Positions 36,374 through 44,806 of a stretch of 64,000 nt of DNA are shown one piece after another (positions within the stretch are counted from its first letter, which is position 1; each line of letters begins with the position of its first letter). The notes below the pieces were generated by a model. The model was given only the letters and a program-made list of their open reading frames with translations. It was not told where the DNA came from and made no database searches. The stretch covers positions 351,800-415,799 of the forward strand of contig JAIYCW010000017.1 in assembly GCA_027487815.1 (NCBI GenBank). The letters are read 5' to 3'. Both the position numbers and the translations under genes were made by a program. The DNA comes from Burkholderiales bacterium (GTDB taxonomy: Bacteria; Pseudomonadota; Gammaproteobacteria; Burkholderiales; Burkholderiaceae_E).

Positions 36374-37578
36374 CATCTCGCTTAGTTAAAGACACCCAAC
36401 CAGCCGTATCCACGCTTGGATTTTTTGCCCCTTGTGCGCGAGGGCTTGAAGCAAGCCTCGCGGCCGAACTGAGTGCTCTGGGTGCCACCGAGGTAGAAAC
36501 CACCCAAGGCGGGGTGCAGTTTGCAGGCGACCGTGCGCTGGGCTACCGGGCGAATCTCTACAGCCGCCTTGCCAGCAGGATCTTGCTTAAGCTCGATAGC
36601 GTTCGTTACCGCAATGGCGACGATCTCTACAAGCTCGCCGCCCGGCAGACTTGGGAAACCATTGCCCCGCCTGGAGGCTCCCTACGGGTTGATCTCAATG
36701 CCAGCCACAGCCGCTTGCGAAGCCTGAATTTTGCCCTGCTGCGGATCAAGGATGGAATAGTTGATCAGCTGCGCACCAGTACCGGATCGCGCCCCTCGAT
36801 CAATACCGAACGCCCTGACTGGCGAGTATTCGTCCATCTCGAAGCCTTGCATGCTCATCTGTATCTGGACTGGACGGGCGAGTCCCTCTTCAAACGAGGC
36901 TGGCGTAATGATGACCTGAGCATTGACTCCACCAAAGGCGCAGCGCCCCTTAAAGAAACGCTTGCGGCAGGACTCCTGCATTTAAGCGGCTGGGTGGCAA
37001 ACCCCGGCCCTCTGCTCGATCCTTTTTGTGGTTCAGGAACGATCCTGATTGAAGCCGCGCAGATCCAAGCAGGTATTGCGGCAGGCCATGCCCGCAACTT
37101 TGCCTTTGAAGCCTTGCCGGATCTCGATCATGCCCTTTGGACGGCGATTCGCGATGAAGCCCAGGCTGCCATCTCCTTGAACAAACTCACACAAACCCCA
37201 TGCATCGGCATGGATCAAGATGCATCAGTGTTGAGTAAAGCCAAACGCAACTGGATTAAAGCAGGCTTACCCGCTGAGGCTGCTCAATGGGTCTCGGGCA
37301 ACAGCTTGCGCAAACTCCCGAGCTTGGCCGCTCCCGAAGCTGCGCCCCCGGGCATGCTGGTGACCAATCCACCTTACGGACAACGCTTGCAAGATCCCGG
37401 ACAAGGCGGTTGGCGCGACTTCGCGGGACTACTCAAGCAGAGCTATCCTGGCAGCCAATGCTGGATGCTTTCAGGTGACCTTGATTTACCCAAGCAACTC
37501 GGCTTGCGCGAATCGCGCAAAATTCCACTCATGAATGGAACGATAGAGTGCCGCTTATTTGGATTCAGCTTGCGCTAG
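36370..37578 (+). CDS. THUMP-domain class I RNA methyltransferase (RlmL/YcbY N-terminal type)
   Basis: This 402-residue SAM-dependent methyltransferase probably modifies 23S rRNA (guanine N2, RlmL-like). The N-terminal THUMP RNA-binding domain (about 40-160) is followed by a Rossmann MTase domain. DPFCGSGTILIEAA is motif I and VTNPPYGQRL is the catalytic (N/D)PPY motif. The second MTase domain of the E. coli RlmKL fusion is absent. The 3' end overlaps the marR 3' end by 24 bases tail to tail. Confidence 0.88.
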   Translation: MTSRLVKDTQPAVSTLGFFAPCARGLEASLAAELSALGATEVETTQGGVQFAGDRALGYRANLYSRLASRILLKLDSVRYRNGDDLYKLAARQTWETIAPPGGSLRVDLNASHSRLRSLNFALLRIKDGIVDQLRTSTGSRPSINTERPDWRVFVHLEALHAHLYLDWTGESLFKRGWRNDDLSIDSTKGAAPLKETLAAGLLHLSGWVANPGPLLDPFCGSGTILIEAAQIQAGIAAGHARNFAFEALPDLDHALWTAIRDEAQAAISLNKLTQTPCIGMDQDASVLSKAKRNWIKAGLPAEAAQWVSGNSLRKLPSLAAPEAAPPGMLVTNPPYGQRLQDPGQGGWRDFAGLLKQSYPGSQCWMLSGDLDLPKQLGLRESRKIPLMNGTIECRLFGFSLR

Positions 37579-38010
37579 GCGATTGAGCCATTTACTCATC
37601 TGGCTAAGCTGCTCCAAAGAGAAGTGGGCACCAACATTCTCATCTATCGCAGCACGATAGACCGGCCACATTTTGCGCTGCATAGCCCGGCCCTCGTTGG
37701 TCAAAACAACAACTTGCCCGCGACCATCCTCAGCACACTCGACCCGCTCAATAAGCCCGGCCTGTTGCAAGCGATCAAGCAATCGTGAAAGGTTGTGCTG
37801 GGCCAGCAGCAACTCTTGCTGAAGATGCCCTGGCCGCAAACCGGAAGCTGGCGCACGCTTGAGCTCAAGCAGCACGTCATACCATTCCAGTGGCGGCAAG
37901 CCCTCGTCTTTGAGTCGGCGCTGGATCAGCCCCATTAAGCGGGTGTGAGCCTTGACTAACCTCACCCAGACCAGCACGCTGGTTTCTTCAGGAGTCCATT
38001 GAGCATTCAT
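37555..38010 (-). CDS. MarR-family transcriptional regulator
   Basis: This is a 151-residue winged-helix regulator. Residues 25-140 show the MarR fold, with the recognition segment LLLAQHNLSRLLDRLQQAGLIERV in two parts and a wing EDGRGQVVVLTNEG. It is divergent from a GST-like gene, and two copies of an ATGCAAnTGCAT-type palindrome lie between them (38031-38073). Repression of both genes by this protein is the likely arrangement (inference). The ligand is unknown. Confidence 0.9.
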   Translation of the reverse strand: MNAQWTPEETSVLVWVRLVKAHTRLMGLIQRRLKDEGLPPLEWYDVLLELKRAPASGLRPGHLQQELLLAQHNLSRLLDRLQQAGLIERVECAEDGRGQVVVLTNEGRAMQRKMWPVYRAAIDENVGAHFSLEQLSQMSKWLNRLAQAESK

Positions 38011-38030
38011 CTGCGAAGTATATCACTTGC

Positions 38031-38073
38031 ATGCAAATGCATATATACTATTATTCATGCAATTGCATATATA
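38031..38073. promoter_or_regulatory. Duplicated MarR-type operator in the marR-gst intergenic region
   Basis: Two 17-base copies, ATGCAAATGCATATATA at 38031-38047 and ATGCAATTGCATATATA at 38057-38073, differ by one base and are 26 bases apart. The second core ATGCAATTGCAT is a perfect palindrome and the first a one-mismatch palindrome. TTGCATGCAA also overlaps the first copy. They fill the short gap between a MarR regulator and a divergent GST gene, as expected for operators. Confidence 0.72.
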
Positions 38074-38083
38074 TGAAAGAAAA

Positions 38084-38779
38084 ATGATGAACTCAAAGAT
38101 TGACGTTTCTGCCAATGCCATCAAACTCATATCGTTTGACCTGTGTCCCTATGTGCAGCGTGCTGCAATTGTCCTGCTTGAAAAGAATGTCCCGTTTGAG
38201 CGCATCACCATTGATTTGGCGAACAAACCGGAGTGGTTCAAGAAGATCTCACCGCTTGGCAAGGTCCCCGTTCTTCAACAGGCAGGCAATGTGCTTTTCG
38301 AAAGCACTGTCATTGTTGAGTACCTTGAAGAGGTCTATGGCCCTGCCCTGCATCCGGCCGATCCAATGACCAAAGCCAGGCAGCGCGCATGGATGGAATT
38401 TGGCTCAAGCATGCTGGCCGACCTTTGGGTTATCGAAACCGGGCAAGACCCCGAAGCGTTCGAGATCAAGCGCAAGCTATTGAGGAGCAAAGCTGAGCAG
38501 CTCGAGATTGAACTTAGTGCATCCGGTCAATTCGGCCCCTACTTCGCAGGCCCACACTTCAGCATCGTTGATGCCGTGTATGCACCCTTCTTCCGCTATT
38601 TCAATACGATCGAGATGATTTCCAGCATGCGTCTGTTTGAGGGACTGCCGCATATTGAGGCCTGGCGGACCCATCTGTCCCAGCGGCCTTCAGTCCAGCA
38701 AGCTGTAGTCGCCGACTATAGCGACCGACTGCTGGCATTCCTGCGCAAGCACAATGGCGTACTAATGCGCAACAGCTAG
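38084..38779 (+). CDS. Glutathione S-transferase family protein
   Basis: This is a 231-residue GST-fold protein. The N-terminal thioredoxin-like domain has LCPYVQRAAIVLLEK (a Cys in the position of the omega/beta-class catalytic residue), GKVPVL with cis-Pro, and ESTVIVEYLEE. An alpha-helical C-terminal domain follows. The CPYVQR motif is typical of omega/tau-like bacterial GSTs, and Cys suggests thiol transferase or dehalogenase-type chemistry. The ATG at 38084 has an AAAGA site. Upstream starts within the operator region are rejected. It is probably controlled by the divergent MarR. Confidence 0.9.
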   Translation: MMNSKIDVSANAIKLISFDLCPYVQRAAIVLLEKNVPFERITIDLANKPEWFKKISPLGKVPVLQQAGNVLFESTVIVEYLEEVYGPALHPADPMTKARQRAWMEFGSSMLADLWVIETGQDPEAFEIKRKLLRSKAEQLEIELSASGQFGPYFAGPHFSIVDAVYAPFFRYFNTIEMISSMRLFEGLPHIEAWRTHLSQRPSVQQAVVADYSDRLLAFLRKHNGVLMRNS

Positions 38780-38784
38780 CCAGC

Positions 38785-39918
38785 CTACATCATGCTCAGG
38801 TGCTCGATGCCTTTGCTCAGATCGCGATCACTGCGTTTGCTGTTGAGTTTGATATTCAAGCGCAAGTCGTTCAGAGAGTCTGCATTTCGCAAGGCATCCT
38901 CATAGGAGATCATACCTTCTTCGTAGAGATCAAAGAGGGATTGATCAAAGGTCTGCATGCCGATTTCCCGGCTCTTCTTCATGATGTCCTTGATGATGCC
39001 CACCTCACCCTTGAAGATCAGGTCGGCAATCAGCGGCGAATTGAGCATGATCTCCACTGCAGGAATACGACCCTTACCGCCCACCATGGGAATCAGGCGT
39101 TGCGAGACGATGCCTTTAAGGTTCAAACTCAGGTCCATCAGGAGCTGGGCGCGGCGTTCATCAGGAAAGAAGTTGATGATACGATCTAGCGCCTGATTGG
39201 CACTGTTGGCATGCAAGGTAGCCAGACACAAATGTCCGGTCTCGGCAAACGCAACCGCATGATCCATGGATTCGCGATCACGAATTTCACCCAACAAGAT
39301 GACGTCGGGGGCCTGCCGCAACGTGTTTTTGAGGGCAACACCCCAGCTTTCAGTATCAGTGCCAATCTCCCGGTGGCTGATGATGCAGTTGCGATGCGGA
39401 TGCACAAACTCGACCGGATCCTCAATCGTGATGATATGGCCGTAGCTATGCTCATTGCGATGCCCAACCATGGCGGCAAGGCTGTTGGATTTACCTGATC
39501 CGGTAGCGCCCACGACAATGATCAGCCCACGCTTCAGCATCGCCAGATCATTCAGGATCTTTGGTAATTTGAGCTCCTCCAAGGTCGGGATCTTGGATTT
39601 GATCTCGCGCAACACGATGCCTACCCGACCCATTTGCATGTAGGCATTGCAGCGAAAGCGTCCAATGCCTGTTGGGCTGATTGCAAAGTTGACTTCACTC
39701 TTGTCTTCGAACTCGGCGGCCTGACGATCATTCATCAATGCCCGGGCAAGCTCCACCGTGTGAGCACTGGTGAGGGGCGCATTGGAGACTGGAGATATGC
39801 GCCCGTCTACCTTGAACGCAGGCGGAAACTCAGCGGTTAGAAACAAATCTGACCCGCCGCGCTGCAGCATCAGCCGCAGCAGATCATGCAGAAACTTGGC
39901 GGCTTGTTCGCGTTCCAT
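38785..39918 (-). CDS. pilU: Type IV pilus twitching ATPase PilU
   Basis: This 377-residue secretion ATPase of the PilT/PilU group helps retract type IV pili under load. Walker A is GATGSGKSNS, and the Asp/His boxes are in a region ending in GEIRDRESMDHAVAFAETGHL, followed by TLHANSANQALDRI. The length, the KSKIPTLEELKLP segment and the C-terminal tail suit PilU over PilT. It follows pilT by 31 bases. Pilus structural genes are not in the window. Confidence 0.92.
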   Translation of the reverse strand: MEREQAAKFLHDLLRLMLQRGGSDLFLTAEFPPAFKVDGRISPVSNAPLTSAHTVELARALMNDRQAAEFEDKSEVNFAISPTGIGRFRCNAYMQMGRVGIVLREIKSKIPTLEELKLPKILNDLAMLKRGLIIVVGATGSGKSNSLAAMVGHRNEHSYGHIITIEDPVEFVHPHRNCIISHREIGTDTESWGVALKNTLRQAPDVILLGEIRDRESMDHAVAFAETGHLCLATLHANSANQALDRIINFFPDERRAQLLMDLSLNLKGIVSQRLIPMVGGKGRIPAVEIMLNSPLIADLIFKGEVGIIKDIMKKSREIGMQTFDQSLFDLYEEGMISYEDALRNADSLNDLRLNIKLNSKRSDRDLSKGIEHLSMM

Positions 39919-39949
39919 GTGCTTCTTTCAAAGTTTGAGCGTGGCCGAA

Positions 39950-40993
39950 TCAGCCTGGGAAGTTTTCTTTGACAGCGGCTGCGCCACGGGCCTCAGCCAT
40001 CGAGATCTGCCCCTTTCGAACCAGATCTGTCAGGCACTGATCCAGGGTCTGCATGCCGATTGATGCGCCAGTCTGAATGGCCGCATTCATCTGCGCCACT
40101 TTCGCTTCGCGAATCAGGTTGCGAATCGCAGGTGTGCCGATCATGATTTCGTGGGCAGCCACCCGTGAGTTGCCGTCCTTGGTTTTGAGCAGGGTTTGCG
40201 AGATCACTGCGCGCAAGCTCTCCGAGAGCATCGCCCGAACCATCTCTTTTTCGGCCGCCGGAAACACATCCACGATACGGTCGATGGTTTTTGCGGCGCT
40301 TGAAGTGTGCAAGGTCCCAAACACAAGGTGTCCGGTTTCAGCTGCAGACAAAGCCAGGCGAATGGTCTCCAAATCACGCAACTCGCCCACCAGAATCACA
40401 TCGGGGTCTTCACGCAGGGAAGAACGCAGCGCGTTGTTGAACGACAAGGTCATCGGACCCACCTCACGCTGATTAATAAGGCAGCGCTTGGATTCGTGAA
40501 CAAACTCGATCGGATCCTCAACCGTCAGAATGTGACCATAGGTGTTCTCATTGATATGGTTCACCATCGCTGCAAGCGTGGTTGACTTGCCTGACCCGGT
40601 TGGCCCGGTAACCAAAACCAGGCCCCTGGGAGTCATGGAGAGTTCAGTAAAGATTTTCGGTGCGTTGAGCTCTTCGAGGGTCAGAATCTTGGAAGGAATC
40701 GTCCGCATGACCGCGCCTGCGCCACGATTCTGGATAAAGGCATTCACCCGAAACCGCGCCAGACCGGGAATCGCGAATGAGAAGTCGCACTCCAGGTTTT
40801 CTTCATAATCCTTGCGCTGGGCATCGTTCATGATGTCGTAGACCATGCCATGAACATCTTTGTGATCCATCGGCGGCAGGTTGATCCGGCGCACATCGCC
40901 ATGCACCCGAATCATCGGAGGCAGGCCAGCAGACAAATGCAAGTCTGAGGCTTTGTTCTTGACTGCAAAGGTGAGGAGTTCTGCGATATCCAT
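39950..40993 (-). CDS. pilT: Type IV pilus retraction ATPase PilT
   Basis: This 347-residue hexameric ATPase depolymerises type IV pili (twitching, DNA uptake). Walker A is GPTGSGKSTTLAAM, with the Asp box and the Walker B region LRDLETIRLALSAAETGHL, and the His-box HTSSAAKTIDRI. The conserved AIRNLIREAK segment near the C terminus is PilT-specific. The ATG at 40993 has AAGGA 7 bases upstream. An in-frame TTG two codons earlier is unlikely. Confidence 0.96.
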   Translation of the reverse strand: MDIAELLTFAVKNKASDLHLSAGLPPMIRVHGDVRRINLPPMDHKDVHGMVYDIMNDAQRKDYEENLECDFSFAIPGLARFRVNAFIQNRGAGAVMRTIPSKILTLEELNAPKIFTELSMTPRGLVLVTGPTGSGKSTTLAAMVNHINENTYGHILTVEDPIEFVHESKRCLINQREVGPMTLSFNNALRSSLREDPDVILVGELRDLETIRLALSAAETGHLVFGTLHTSSAAKTIDRIVDVFPAAEKEMVRAMLSESLRAVISQTLLKTKDGNSRVAAHEIMIGTPAIRNLIREAKVAQMNAAIQTGASIGMQTLDQCLTDLVRKGQISMAEARGAAAVKENFPG

Positions 40994-41154
40994 CTTCAAT
41001 TCCTTGAGGCTTCAGGGCCGCTGCTGGCTGGTACACTTCACTCCGCCTAGCCGCATCAATTGCAACCTGCTTGCGCAGGCTTTTTTCACTCTGTCATTGT
41101 CCGCACTCCATGCCCCCGGCCGACCCACATACTGCCAACGCTGCCAAAGACGCG

Positions 41155-41964
41155 ATGAACGGCGCGGGCTCGTTGCCGCAACGCTACGAGCAGGTCAACG
41201 CGCGTCTTCGGTTGGCTAGCTCCAAAGGCGGCCCAGGAGAGGTCCTCCTGTTGGCGGTATCAAAGACCCAACCGTTTGCAGCTGTCGGAGAGCTAGCCAC
41301 TTTGGGCCAACGGGCTTTTGGGGAAAACTATGTCCAGGAAGGCATAGAAAAAATCCAACAAGCGCGCGCTCACGGACTGGCGCTGCAGTGGCATTTGATC
41401 GGGCCGCTTCAATCGAATAAAACGCGACCAGTGGCGGAGCATTTCGACTGGGTTCAAACCGTGGATCGCCTGAAAATCGGCCAACGCCTGGCCGAGCAGC
41501 GCCCACCTGATCTGGCGCCTTTGCAGATGTGCGTTCAAGTCAATATCAGTGATGAAGCGAGCAAAAGTGGCTGCAGCGTTGAGCAGGCCTCCGGGCTGGT
41601 TCAATCCCTGCTCGAAACAGCGCGTGCTACGGGCCGCATCAGTGTGCGGGGCTTGATGGCTGTGCCGCAGTCAAATCTGGAGGAGCGAGAACTTGCCGAC
41701 CAGTTCCTGAAGATGCGTAACTTATTCGAAGCCATCAAGACGACCTTGCCACAGCCCGAGCAGGATCAGTTCGATACCTTATCCATGGGGATGACGCAGG
41801 ATCTGGAATCTGCGATTGCTTGTGGCTCGACGATGGTAAGAGTAGGTACCGCAATATTCGGAGTGCGGGCAAAACCCAATTCATCGGAGCAGGACGTGAA
41901 AACGCAAGGGACCCTGCTTGAGGGTCCCTCCGATCAATCAACCAAGCAACCCGATCTTGGCTGA
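41155..41964 (+). CDS. yggS: YggS/PLPBP pyridoxal-phosphate homeostasis protein
   Basis: This cytoplasmic PLP-binding protein is needed for vitamin B6 and amino-acid homeostasis. The PLP lysine is in LLAVSKTQP, and GENYVQEG, WHLIGPLQSNK and TLSMGMTQDLESAI are family hallmarks. From the ATG at 41155 the product is 269 residues, longer than the usual 230 because of a C-terminal tail of about 35 residues. That tail is encoded partly by the inverted repeat of the rpsT terminator. The ATG at 41110 is an alternative. It is divergent from pilT, a classic neighbour pair. Confidence 0.88.
   Translation: MNGAGSLPQRYEQVNARLRLASSKGGPGEVLLLAVSKTQPFAAVGELATLGQRAFGENYVQEGIEKIQQARAHGLALQWHLIGPLQSNKTRPVAEHFDWVQTVDRLKIGQRLAEQRPPDLAPLQMCVQVNISDEASKSGCSVEQASGLVQSLLETARATGRISVRGLMAVPQSNLEERELADQFLKMRNLFEAIKTTLPQPEQDQFDTLSMGMTQDLESAIACGSTMVRVGTAIFGVRAKPNSSEQDVKTQGTLLEGPSDQSTKQPDLG
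41898..41929 (-). terminator. rpsT terminator overlapping the 3' end of yggS
   Basis: On the reverse strand a 9-base stem AGGGACCCT/AGGGTCCCT with a CAAGC loop is followed by TGCGTTTTC. It lies about 60 bases after the rpsT stop and inside the last codons of the convergent yggS. The U-run is short and slightly displaced, so the strength is uncertain. Confidence 0.6.
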
Positions 41965-41986
41965 GTCAGCCAACATCGAGGAGTTT

Positions 41987-42250
41987 TCAGGCCATCGCCT
42001 TAACGGCGGCTGCCAAGCGGCTCTTGTAACGCGATGCAGCGTTCTTGTGAATGATGCGCTTATCAGCGATTCGATCAATCACACTTTGCGAGGCTTGCAG
42101 AGTTTGGGTAGCGACAGCTTTGTCACCAGCGCCAATCGCTTTGCGCACAGTTTTCATAGCAGTGCGCAAGGTGCTGCGCAAGCTCGAATTGTGAGCGTTT
42201 TGTTTGACCGCTTGCCGGGCGCGTTTGCGGGCAGAAGCAATATTTGCCAT
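41987..42250 (-). CDS. rpsT: 30S ribosomal protein S20
   Basis: This small 87-residue basic protein binds 16S rRNA in the 30S body. The N terminus [14 protein letters not shown] and the [16 protein letters not shown] segment are diagnostic. A good promoter is upstream (42308-42337 on the reverse strand). It is divergent from murJ, a very common neighbour in Burkholderiales. Confidence 0.97.
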   Translation of the reverse strand: MANIASARKRARQAVKQNAHNSSLRSTLRTAMKTVRKAIGAGDKAVATQTLQASQSVIDRIADKRIIHKNAASRYKSRLAAAVKAMA

Positions 42251-42307
42251 GCGAAAATCTACTCAGAGGAGCGCCGTGGGGCGCGGGAAATTAATGGAAA
42301 GCCTTGA

Positions 42308-42337
42308 AGTATAACAATATTCAGCCCTTGGCGGCAA
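42308..42337 (-). promoter_or_regulatory. Predicted sigma-70 promoter of rpsT
   Basis: Read on the reverse strand, TTGCCG (42332-42337) and TATACT (42308-42313) are separated by 18 bases and lie about 58 bases before the rpsT start. The TGTTATACT context also resembles an extended -10. Confidence 0.6.
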
Positions 42338-42359
42338 GTCGCATAGCCAGGCACCCCTC

Positions 42360-43916
42360 ATGAATCTGCTTCGTGCCGCTGCCACCGTGAGCGGATTGAC
42401 CCTGCTGTCCCGAATCACCGGCTTGGTGCGGGAAAACCTGACAGCGGTGTTGTTTGGCGCAAGCGCCATGACTGACGCGTTTTTTGTCGCCTTCAGGCTG
42501 CCCAACCTGCTACGCCGAATGTTCGCCGAAGGTGCCTTTTCGCAGGCTTTTGTGCCCATTCTTGCTCGCATGAAGTCACAAAATAACGAGGCCGAGGTCA
42601 AATCGGTGATTGACCAGGTCGCTACCTGCCTGTTCTGGGCAGTCCTTGTGGTGAGTGTTCTCGGGGTAATTGGTGCACCCGCACTGGTTTGGGCTACGGC
42701 TTCCGGGCTGGCACGTGACCCGGAAGCCTTCGATGCTGCGATCATCATGACACGCTGGATGTTTCCCTACATCGGATTGATTTCAATGGTCGCATTGGCG
42801 GCTGGCATTCTGAACACCTGGCGTAAATTTGCGGTTCCGGCGGCGGCTCCGGTCGCGCTGAACCTTAGCGTCATCGCGTGTGCGTGGGGCTTGTCCAGTC
42901 AGTTTGAGCGCCCGATCTATTCGCTGGCCGCGGGTGTAGTGCTGGGCGGCATCTTGCAAGTCGCGATGCAGTGGTTGGCTTTGGGCCGACTTGGCCTCAT
43001 TCCACGCATCCATATCAATCCGCGTGCGGCATTTCGCAATCCGATCGCTCGCGAGGTTTTGCAGAAAATGGCCCCGGCAGTGCTGGCTGTATCGGTGGCG
43101 CAAATCAGCTTGCTTATTAATACCCATATTGCTTCGAGGCTGGCCGCGGGTTCGGTGTCCTGGGTGACCTACGGTGATCGGCTGATGGAATTCCCTTCCG
43201 CATTGCTGGGTGTCGCCTTGGGCACCGTCTTGTTGCCGAGCCTTTCCAATGCAAGCGCCCGCTCAGACACTGCACAATACAATCAATTGCTGGATTGGGG
43301 CCTGCGCCTGACACTGGTGTTTGCCGTGCCTGCGATGGTGGGCCTCGGATTGCTTGCTCAACCCCTGACCGCGCTGCTGTTTCACTATGGCAAGTTCACA
43401 GATCGCGATGTGGTGATGACAGCTCAGGCGGTGAGTGGCTACGCGATTGGGCTAGTCGCTTTGATTGCCATCAAGGTGTTGGCCCCTGGGTTTTATGCTC
43501 GCCAGGATGTGCGTACTCCGGTCAAGATAGCCCTGGTCGTGTTGGTCATCACCCAACTCCTCAACCTCGCGCTGGTGCCGCAGCTTGCTCATGCCGGTTT
43601 GGCATGGTCAATATCCCTGGCGGCCTGGCTCAATGCCGGATTGCTGTTCTGGGGCCTGCGCCGCGCCGGCGCCTACCATCCACTGGCTGGATGGGCCGCA
43701 TTCAGTGCAAAGGTGTTTTTGGCAGCCGCTTGTATGGGACTGGCCGTATGGTGGAGCAGTAGCCTCGTGGATTGGTTGGCCTGGCGTGAAACCCCATGGC
43801 GCCGCGCGGCAACTTTGCTTGGGTTGATTGCGGTAGCGGCCGGGATTTACTTTTCAGTGCTCTTGGCGCTTGGGGTACGGCTGCGGGAGTTTTTAAAGAA
43901 AGCGGAAGTGAAATGA
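42360..43916 (+). CDS. murJ: Lipid II flippase MurJ (MviN)
   Basis: This 518-residue, 14-helix MOP-superfamily protein moves lipid II across the inner membrane for peptidoglycan assembly. Conserved early segments are GLTLLSRITGLVRE, ALFGASAMTDAFFVAFRLPN and LLRRMFAEGAFSQAFVP (in pieces), all typical of MurJ. The ATG at 42360 starts directly at the first helix. The end overlaps proC by four bases. Confidence 0.96.
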   Translation: MNLLRAAATVSGLTLLSRITGLVRENLTAVLFGASAMTDAFFVAFRLPNLLRRMFAEGAFSQAFVPILARMKSQNNEAEVKSVIDQVATCLFWAVLVVSVLGVIGAPALVWATASGLARDPEAFDAAIIMTRWMFPYIGLISMVALAAGILNTWRKFAVPAAAPVALNLSVIACAWGLSSQFERPIYSLAAGVVLGGILQVAMQWLALGRLGLIPRIHINPRAAFRNPIAREVLQKMAPAVLAVSVAQISLLINTHIASRLAAGSVSWVTYGDRLMEFPSALLGVALGTVLLPSLSNASARSDTAQYNQLLDWGLRLTLVFAVPAMVGLGLLAQPLTALLFHYGKFTDRDVVMTAQAVSGYAIGLVALIAIKVLAPGFYARQDVRTPVKIALVVLVITQLLNLALVPQLAHAGLAWSISLAAWLNAGLLFWGLRRAGAYHPLAGWAAFSAKVFLAAACMGLAVWWSSSLVDWLAWRETPWRRAATLLGLIAVAAGIYFSVLLALGVRLREFLKKAEVK

Positions 43917-44806
43917 AAGTGTGTTTTGTGGGTGGCGGCAATATGGCCAGCGCGATGATCTCGGGTTTGCTGCAAGCGCCAAAGGTATCGGGTACGGAGG
44001 GGCGAGCGCTTGCACGCGGCGTGATGATGCCCACGATTCACGTTATCGATCCGGACGCCCAACAGCACAGCAAATTGCAAACCATCGCGCAAGAACGCGG
44101 TCTTGCCCAACAGCTTCTCACTTTTACCCAACCCGACAAGCTGGCGCTCGATGTGGATGTACTCGTGCTCGCGGTGAAGCCCCAAATGATGCGGGTCGCC
44201 TGTGAAGCATTAGCCCCTTACTTGGGGAAAAGCCTGGTCGTCTCAGTGGCGGCAGGAATCCGATCCACGGATTTGAAGCGCTGGCTGGGCCATCCAGAAA
44301 GGCTGGTACGTTGCATGCCCAACACTCCTGCATTGATTGGCTTGGGTATCACTGGTGCATATCGCGCCGCCCAAGTGAGTGAACAAGACTGTGCCATTGT
44401 GCAAGCCTTGCTGGAGCCCACTGGCCGATTGCTTTGGGTTGAGCACGAAGAGCAGCTCGACGCGGTGACTGCAGTGAGTGGCTCGGGGCCGGCATACGTG
44501 TTTTACTTCATGGAAGCGATGATTGCTCAGGCGCAAGCTCTCGGCTTATCGGGCGAGCAGGCTCGCGATTTCACCTTGCGCACGTTTGAAGGCGCCAGCG
44601 CGCTCGCAATTCAATCCGCTGAAAGCCCGGCTACTTTGCGCGAACGCGTAACCTCCAAAGGCGGCACGACTTTTGCCGGCCTGGAGGTGCTGCGCAAGGC
44701 AGGAGTTGATCAGAGCATCAGTCGAGCCATTCAGGCGGCGCGTGAGCGCGCCACGCAGATGGGCGAAGAGTTTGGTGAACCGCCTTCAAACGGCTCTAAG
44801 CACTGA
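43913..44806 (+). CDS. proC: Pyrroline-5-carboxylate reductase
   Basis: This 297-residue enzyme performs the last step of proline biosynthesis. The Rossmann GGGNMASAMISGLL is at the N terminus. The conserved VSVAAGI, VRCMPNTPA, SGSGPAY and GGTTFAGLEVL segments are present. There is an acceptable internal stretch of about 20 residues (about 25-45) longer than in E. coli. The start overlaps the murJ stop (ATGA), and the end overlaps the LysR gene on the other strand by 21 bases. Confidence 0.95.
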   Translation: MKVCFVGGGNMASAMISGLLQAPKVSGTEGRALARGVMMPTIHVIDPDAQQHSKLQTIAQERGLAQQLLTFTQPDKLALDVDVLVLAVKPQMMRVACEALAPYLGKSLVVSVAAGIRSTDLKRWLGHPERLVRCMPNTPALIGLGITGAYRAAQVSEQDCAIVQALLEPTGRLLWVEHEEQLDAVTAVSGSGPAYVFYFMEAMIAQAQALGLSGEQARDFTLRTFEGASALAIQSAESPATLRERVTSKGGTTFAGLEVLRKAGVDQSISRAIQAARERATQMGEEFGEPPSNGSKH

